Part shown: one piece after another, positions 57,714 to 64,000 of the stretch
Position numbering within the stretch: position 1 is the first letter of the stretch
How the letters are laid out: each line of letters begins with the position of its first letter
From: Cryptomeria japonica
Taxonomy: Eukaryota; Streptophyta; Pinopsida; Cupressales; Cupressaceae
DNA length: 64,000 nucleotides
Direction: 5' to 3'
Assembly (NCBI RefSeq): GCF_030272615.1
Contig: NC_081415.1
Span: forward strand, 372,475,009 to 372,539,008
Translations under genes and position numbers: made by a program
The notes under the pieces: generated by a model
Database searches by the model: none
What the model saw: only the letters and a program-made list of their open reading frames with translations
What the model was told of the DNA's origin: nothing

Positions 57714-57982
57714 AACTCTTATTCTCTTAATACTAATGCAACAGGGGTTGGTCTGTAATATTTTGTTGTCATTTATGGCAAAGGGGGAGAAGTATAAATT
57801 TTGAATGTTTTGATGTATACTTTCATGTTATTTATGTTAAGAAGTAGTATACATTGTATTTTCTACAAAAGGGATAGAGTATATGCTTAGGGGGAGTAAT
57901 TTTGATTATCGCATATTTTTGTTGTAAAACACTTAGATGTCAAAATTTCCTAAGTGTTGCCATCAATGCCAAAGGGGGAGAC

Positions 57983-59103
57983 TGTTGGCATTTTTGATGA
58001 TTATGTTGTGATTGTCATTGATGGACACACACTTGCATTGAGATCACTTTTGTATGAATAAGTTAAAGCTCAACCGGTGTTTGTTCCAACTAGTATGATG
58101 CATTATAGTCCTTGGACTATTGGTGTTTTGCAGAAAGTGTTTACTGATCTGAAGCGGTATGTTGACCCCAAGCGGTTTGAGGATCTCAAGCGGTACAAAG
58201 GATATCAAGCGGCAGAACACATTTTTCCCAGTCTTCATTTTGTCAAACCGGCAACTAGTATTTTGCTTAAACCGGTATTTTGTATGAACCAGTAATACTC
58301 TGTGATGAGTTACCAACTGACATTTTGTGATGAGTTACCATCCACCGATTGTTTAATGGTGCCGACACTTTAACGGTGCTTTTTGTGTCGTGTTACAAAA
58401 TATGTCTAGATGCATTGAATCTAGGAAATTGCATTGCAATCCTATTGGACCGACATGAAATTAGATTCCTTTATAAGGACATCATGTCTAGGGTTTTATG
58501 TTGTTGCTAGGGTTCAAAGTGGTTGATGAGTTAGAGAGAGTGTGAATGTGTAGAAGACTGAAGTAATTCTGGAATACATTAGGAATGAGCTATCAAGGAT
58601 CTAACCAAGCAATCTGTGCTATTAGCTAGATCACTCACTTGTTGATTACTCACATCTTCGACAAGTCTAAAGCCCTTAATCAGGTAGGCCCAAAAGCCTT
58701 TTGTAAATCCTCTAACAAAGTGGTTCACATCTGTGGATCTAAAATCCTCTAGCAAGGTAGTCTTTAATTAGACTTATCTCCTAACAGAGATTGAGATTCC
58801 TAACAGGATTTGTTCTGGTAAAGAACATTGTATGACCTTAACCGGTCTGGTTCCTATTCTGCAGATAGTTACTTGTGAGTTCCATCTCACCGTGGTTTTT
58901 CCCATTTGGGTTTCCACATCAAAATATCTTATGTTATGGTGTTTGTGCTTCTGTGGGTGAATGCATTATTTTCTATTTGTTTTGCATGTGTGCTAACCGG
59001 TTTGTCTGCTAAACTATTTTACTTGTTTACTGTTAGTCTAGCAAAGTGTTTAAGTACAAAGATTCTTGGCATACTAATTCACCCCCCCTCTTAGTATTCA
59101 TCA
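57983..59103 (+). repeat. 3' LTR of non-autonomous element
   Basis: 1121 bp copy of 51430-52580 with a few substitutions, followed by TAAAT. Confidence 0.92.
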
Positions 59104-59329
59104 TAAATAACCTCTTACAAATGCTTCTTATAACTTTCATATGTCATCTAGCCAATTTGGGCACCCATGGATCAAAATAGGAGTTTGTCATAAATGCTTA
59201 TCATAGTGACTCATAATGACTATCATAACTATCATAAATGCACTTACAACTCTTGACAATTGTCCAAGCACCTCAAAACAAGAGATTCAAAAGAGGCCTA
59301 GCTATTTTGTCCTTTTCCTATAAAAAAAA
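59104..59329 (-). repeat. 5' LTR of Copia-B, second piece
   Basis: Continues the Copia-B LTR (AGCCAATTTGGG...CACCCATGGATC) and is equivalent to about 41545-41745. Confidence 0.8.
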
Positions 59330-60495
59330 TGTTACTACTTACTAAGTTGCTATTAGTTTTATATCCAAAGTCATTCTATATACTTTAGTCGGTTACTACT
59401 ACCGAAATATTGAGTCAGTAAGCACAGAGCAGTCGGTTATAGAAGAAAGTAGTCACAGAGCCTAGTATATACCGAGCTGTCTACCAAGTAACATTCTATG
59501 TCTACCGAACAACAAAAATGATATACCGAGTTGATATACACCAAGTGAAACATTTTACTAGATTCATTGAACCTAGACACGTGTGGAAACATGTTACAAG
59601 ATCGAGGAACAAAGAACCGTTATCTCATTGGAAATTGCACTTAAATATTTTGTATGATTTTGAGGTCATCTATCCAATGAAATATTTTGTATGGTTATTC
59701 ATTCGATAAATCATGTTTGGAAGATCAAAGCAATGAACCAGATCACCGACATAAGAGATCTATTTATACAACATGAATTAAGGATCAAAGAGAGAGATAT
59801 ATAAAGAAAGACGTGTGCAATAGATAAGCAAGCACTGAGTATTGTGACTATCAAAGACACAGAGGTCACCGAGAAGGATTTCAGAGAATAGTCAAGGAAG
59901 AGAGTAAACATAAAGGTTTACCGAGTTACTTTATGGGTTATTGAGGTATGCTATAAGCAAGGTAATCTCATTTTGAGCACATAGAATCTACTATAACATT
60001 CTAGATGTAAAGTTGCAGATATTTGAAAAGATTTTATTGTAATATTTTGAGTTGTAAGAAAAACCTTTAACAGGGTAAAAGACTCTAACAAAGTCTATAA
60101 ATTGTAAAGCCTTTAACCAGGTGCATCATTTAGAATAAGTGTTGTAAAATCCTTTAGCAAGGTAGATCTAACGATCTTGATACTCCTAATAGGGTAAGCT
60201 ATCAGAAATAGCTAAACATGTAGCTCTAACCGAGCAACCTTTATTATTGCAGTAGTGAAGTTGTGGGTGCCATCCCCACCATAGTTTTTCTCTCTAACCA
60301 AGAGTTTCTGTGCAACCAAAATATGTGTTATGGAGTGAATCATGTATGATTGTTATTTATTTGTTTTAGCTTTATGTTATGTTACAATAGTTTTTGGTTT
60401 ATGCATAACAGTAAAGTTATTGTTGAAGAAAGGATTTGAAGTACTGATTCACCCCTCCCCTCTCAGTACATTAGCTTTCCATATTGGGCCTAACA
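59330..60495 (+). mobile_element. Solo LTR of a copia-like element
   Basis: TGTTACTACTTAC...GGGCCTAACA, 1166 bp, interrupting the Copia-B LTR. The flanks AAAAA (59325-59329) and ACAAA (60496-60500) match at four of five bases. The 3' part has CTGATTCACCCCTCCCCTCTCAG, split CTGATTCACCCC/CCTCTCAG, as in the other copia LTRs, giving plus orientation. CCGAG/CGGTTA words are frequent. Confidence 0.78.
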
Positions 60496-60632
60496 ACAAA
60501 TGTAACTGTAACTTTGGCTTTACATGAGTTCTTTCACCATTGTTGGTTAAATGATTTCACCCCTTATGGGTAAATTACAAATAACATTAGGAGAACAGTT
60601 AATTAAAGGATTTACAAGGTTGATGACACCTA
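60496..60632 (-). repeat. 5' LTR of Copia-B, third piece
   Basis: GTAACTGTAACTTTGGC...GATGACACCTA, equivalent to about 41750-41875. Confidence 0.8.
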
Positions 60633-62037
60633 AATCCTAAAAATGTGAATAAGGCCTACTATGTGGACTACTTAGGTAAAACACCATATTCACACTAATA
60701 GTGAAAATCCAACCTATTAAAGGATAATTCGAAACACAAAGAAAAAATTATAAAGGAAGTCTCCTTCATGGAGAAAGTTTTTTTTATCAACACTAAATCA
60801 AACAACTAGCAATTTATAATATTTTTTTTTGGAGCAATTTATAAAATTTGACAAACCAATAGCAACCACTTGATATTTTTGTAGTGTAGTAAATTTTATC
60901 CATTTACAATTTCACATCTATTTGGAACCTACTTTAGTATGCTTTTTCTTAAATCACTTTTAAGGTTATTTGGGCCCTATTCTAACTTGATTTTTTATTG
61001 TTTATACAACAATTTAATTGTCATCAAATACCAAAATTAGGACCAAATTTAGACTAACAAATCCTAACACTCATGTTTCCCTTTCACAAGCCCTATTTTG
61101 GTGGGACCAAGGTTCCCAACTACACGGTCTTACCAACTTCCCTCAAAATTATATCCAATGCAAGTATCAACCTTCACATTTTTTAATCTGGTCTTAATTT
61201 TGGTACTTGACTATTTTATATTAACTTTTTATCAAAAATACCTTGAAAACCCTATATAAAGTGCTTCATCTATCATTCAAAAGGTATAAGGTTCTAAGAG
61301 AAAGCATAATACAAATCAATTAAATCAAAAATTATTCAAGAATCAAAAGACTACAACACTCTACATTCAAGTATGATTTCATTCTTTTTTTAATGTTTTG
61401 TTATAATGATATTGCATTAACACTTGTAGGACTTCCATAAGAGCATTATATCACCACCTTTATGTGAAATTCCATGAGAGGTTTTCATACCTAAGTTATA
61501 ATGATTTCATTTTAGTATGTCTATTATTTAGAGTTTTTTCCTCCCTAGGACAAGCTCTCTTTTACATCAATCATAGTTCTTGTGGAGATTGGAACACCAA
61601 CACGAACTTTGACTTAGGCAAGCCCCTATACAACACAATCATTCTTCCCCATTTCATGTATGTAGGTTCAAAAATGATAGTGAAAAGTGTTATAGATATG
61701 TAAATATAATAATAGACATTCCCAAATTATGAATAGGTGAAAACACTTGGACTAGGCACCTAGCACCACCCTTGTCAGCCACTTTTTAGTTAGATTTTTG
61801 GGAGACAAACCTATAGGATCTCCTAAATGTAGTTTTCCCCCTTTTTGTCATTCATAGGCACCTAAGACTAGGGTGCCCAGTACACCAGTTTAACACTTTC
61901 AATCTTAATTTATCAAAAATTTTAATCAATTGGATAATTAGTCACAACATTGCACATTTCTATTTTACATTACTTAATTAATTACATGATTATTACCATG
62001 TATCACTTAACTAGCTAATTAATTGCATATGTTATAG
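60633..62037. other. Intergenic AT-rich stretch, possible LTR/leader
   Basis: No coding region is found. A good TATA box, CCTATATAAAG at 61251-61261, is followed by an A-rich transcript-start-like region. This could be the LTR and leader of the decayed element to the right, but I find no matching second LTR or primer site in the window. Confidence 0.4.
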
Positions 62038-64000
62038 TTGGGAAATAATGTTTATTTCATTATTTTCACAATGAAGACATTACATGGATGTGATAGTTTA
62101 TTATCTATTATTATGACTTTCCATCCCTCTCCTAAAATTTGTCCTATCCATAAGGATATTTGTGAGCAAGAGGATGATAACACTATCACCATTCTTAATG
62201 CTCTTCCTTCTAGAGATGAAACATTTATGAATCATGCATGTCCCTCTCCTAAAATTAGTCTTACCCTAAGAATATTTTAGCAAAAGAGTATGATATAATT
62301 AACACTTCCCCTAGTGTCACTTTACCTTCTATTCACTTAAAAGACATCTCTTCCAGAGGATGAAGCATTGATGAATCATTCTTGTCTCTCTCCCAATAAT
62401 TTTCCTACTCACAAGGATATTTTGTTGCAAGAGGATGATATCACTAGCACTTTCTCCAATGCTCCCTTCTCTAAATATGAATCCTTAGTGAATAAGGAAT
62501 CCAATCAAAGTCAAGCCAATATAGTTCATGTTTTTAGTCATACATATGTGAAACCTCCAATAATTGTTCATCTTTTTCATGATGTTCCTCGACCTCAAAA
62601 TAAACATGGGATTATTATTAGAGGCATTCCAAACCCCCATCACAAACTAAACTAGTGATTATTCTCCAAGGTATTAAAAACCCACCTAAACCCCCTAGAT
62701 ACTACTTAAACTATGCAAAATAACTCACTCAAAGTAGTAGACTTAATCAAAAAGTGTCCCAACAACCTCATTATCATGTAGCTTGTCACACATATAACAC
62801 TTATCTTTCACAACATGCTAGTAAGGAGTATGATCTTGTTGAGTAACTTCATGCTACTCTAACTAAGATCTCCCTTTCAGAATTGACTCAAAATTCACTA
62901 CGACATAGGTATGGGATGTCTCAAGAAGATTTTACAAAAGGTATCTAGATCTCACCTTCTACTAGATCGAATGATGTAGTAGCCCTGTTTGATTATATGA
63001 ATGCAACAAAGTTTGTGTTCTCGCAACATGAATTGCCTTCTTTGGAAGTTCAAAATTAATATGACCCCCTCATGATTATAGTTCTCATTAATAAAAAATG
63101 GAATTAGAAGTACCTTAATTGATAATGGATTATGTCTGAATGTTTGTAGCATAAACCTATCACCTAAAATAAATATGGACACCTCTCTTATTCAACAATA
63201 TTTTATTTGTGTCTTTGATAATTTTGGTAGACAATCGTTATGTATAATCAAATCACATATTCCAATAGGATGTATGACTATACCCACTCTCATCCAACCT
63301 TCTTATAGTTAGATCATGGATTAATGTTATGCAATCAATTCAATCTACTCTTCATCACACAATAAAATTCATCATAGCAATAAATTATGCACAATGAAAG
63401 CTGATAAAAATCCATATGGTGGTGTCGAAATAGAAGTAGAATCTATATCTTCCCTTGATGTTATGATTCCATCTATAACCAAACATGATAAATTATTTTC
63501 TATTGGAAATGCTTTCTTGCAGGATAATTGGTGTTAATTAGACTTTACACCCCCTTTGCTAGAGAATACAAAGTCCTACAATTCAAATTTTAAGCCTAAA
63601 AAAAACCTTGTGTGTATTTTGTGCAAGATACTTTTAAAACTCTTCCAACTACTTCTTCTTCTTATAACATGTGTCTTTATGATGATTGGGGAATTTTAGT
63701 GGACCAATTAAATCTAAGGGTGAACCTTCTCACCCTAACATCTTAACAGCCAATAAGAATCTACATTCTTGCAAAAAAATTGATTCTTCCTCTACTAATG
63801 ATCCTACATATGATTTGGAGACACATTATGGGGTTGGTTTTAAAATTCTTTCTAAAGGTGGATACAATGGAAATGGTTTGGGGTGTATGGAAAAAAGTAT
63901 TTATGCTTTTGTGAAACCTACATCACACTTTTCTAAAGAGGGTTTATGATTTCAACCTCCTTCTTTGTTTATACCCATTCCTCAATTGTCTAATTTCTCT
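62038..64000 (+). pseudogene. Decayed Tat-like gag-pol fragment
   Basis: Weak imperfect repeats (HKDI..QEDD..T phrases at about 62146 and 62400) are followed by the pre-protease segment at about 62830 (YDLVE, ISLSELTQNS; Tat-young has YDLVEQLGKTSALISILEL) and a protease remnant at about 63100-63300 (LIDNGLCLNVCSINLS against LIDGGAGLNICTLSTI). A G-patch at 63820-63910 reads YGVGFKILSKGGYNGNGLG. The order matches Tat-young, but divergence is much greater and stops and shifts are many. The element continues past the window end. Confidence 0.75.

Larger units (their letters stand above)
51430..59103 (+). mobile_element. Non-autonomous copia-like LTR element with unknown coding region
   Basis: LTRs 51430-52580 and 57983-59103, primer site TGGTACCAGAGC at 52583-52594, polypurine tract AAAGGGGGAGA at 57971-57981, and perfect TAAAT duplications (51425-51429, 59104-59108). 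The 5.4 kb internal region has a gag remnant and a long unknown region but no protease, RT, RNase H or integrase that I can find. It must have moved with enzymes from a related copia element. GGTGTCAACACT/GTGCCGACACT-type and ACCGGT words are frequent in it. Confidence 0.9.
41135..60632 (-). mobile_element. Copia-B: decayed Ty1/copia retrotransposon with nested insertions
   Basis: The left (3') LTR is 41135-41875. The 5' LTR lies in three pieces (51010-51429, 59104-59329, 60496-60632) split by two later elements. The primer site is on the minus strand at 50996-51007, TGGTATCATAGC, one base off the initiator-Met complement. Gag is at about 50050-50890 and pol at about 41900-44960, separated by H copy 2 inserted near the protease. 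No clear target duplication was found (ATCTA against AATCC). Confidence 0.85.

Noticed and set aside
41130-60637. Target duplication for Copia-B
   Set aside because: ATCTA and AATCC agree too poorly; the element is old and I do not claim one.

Overview
The window is plant nuclear DNA made almost entirely of nested LTR retrotransposons. I see no host protein gene, rRNA, tRNA or CRISPR array. AT-rich sequence, up to three levels of retrotransposon nesting, plant-type Ty3/gypsy (Tat-like) and Ty1/copia proteins and initiator-Met-tRNA primer sites point to a seed plant with a very large genome. A conifer or other gymnosperm is my guess, not something the sequence proves.

Layout, outermost first. 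(1) An unclassified, mostly non-coding repeat family, called H here, fills 1-1018 and 39294-about 41060. A second copy lies inverted at about 44970-50020. (2) An old Tat-like Ty3/gypsy element, Tat-old (1019-39288, minus strand), split H copy 1. Its target duplication is AGGAC/AGGAT, and H copy 2 preserves the empty site. (3) Inside Tat-old sit a young Tat-like element, Tat-young (10428-26782, plus strand, duplication GGTAC), which landed in the reverse transcriptase of its relative, and a decayed copia element, Copia-A (31193-38006, plus). (4) A second decayed copia element, Copia-B (41135-60632, minus), contains H copy 2, which itself holds a 1.2 kb solo LTR (46617-47824, duplication GTAAT). 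The right LTR of Copia-B was split by a 7.7 kb non-autonomous element (51430-59103, duplication TAAAT) and by another solo LTR (59330-60495). (5) The right edge (about 62.0-64.0 kb) is a wrecked Tat-like gag/protease/G-patch fragment.

Tat-young is the functional-looking unit. It has 772 bp LTRs with no difference I can see by reading, a primer site, a 2.4 kb leader, one uninterrupted 2491-residue Gag-Pol reading frame (gag, zinc knuckle, protease, G-patch, RT, RNase H, second RNase H, integrase) and a polypurine tract. Between pol and the 3' LTR it carries an antisense gene: its own TATA box, a 22-codon first exon, a consensus GTAAGT intron, and a long exon with a plant-mobile-domain-like region and a coiled coil. 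Tat-old has the same antisense arrangement in decayed form, so the module is old and conserved, although in Tat-young it is broken by three stop codons.

The most interesting signals are not protein-coding. There are three tandem RNA hairpin modules just after pol (GGUG-AAAA-stem-loop-stem-CGCC), with covarying stems and a counterpart in Tat-old. Arrays of a GCGTCTGTG-type nonamer occur in the sense leader and again, on the other strand, in the antisense intron. A covarying inverted repeat precedes the polypurine tract in both Tat elements. The non-autonomous element has kept only part of gag and replaces pol with an unrecognised coding region of about 1.1 thousand codons.
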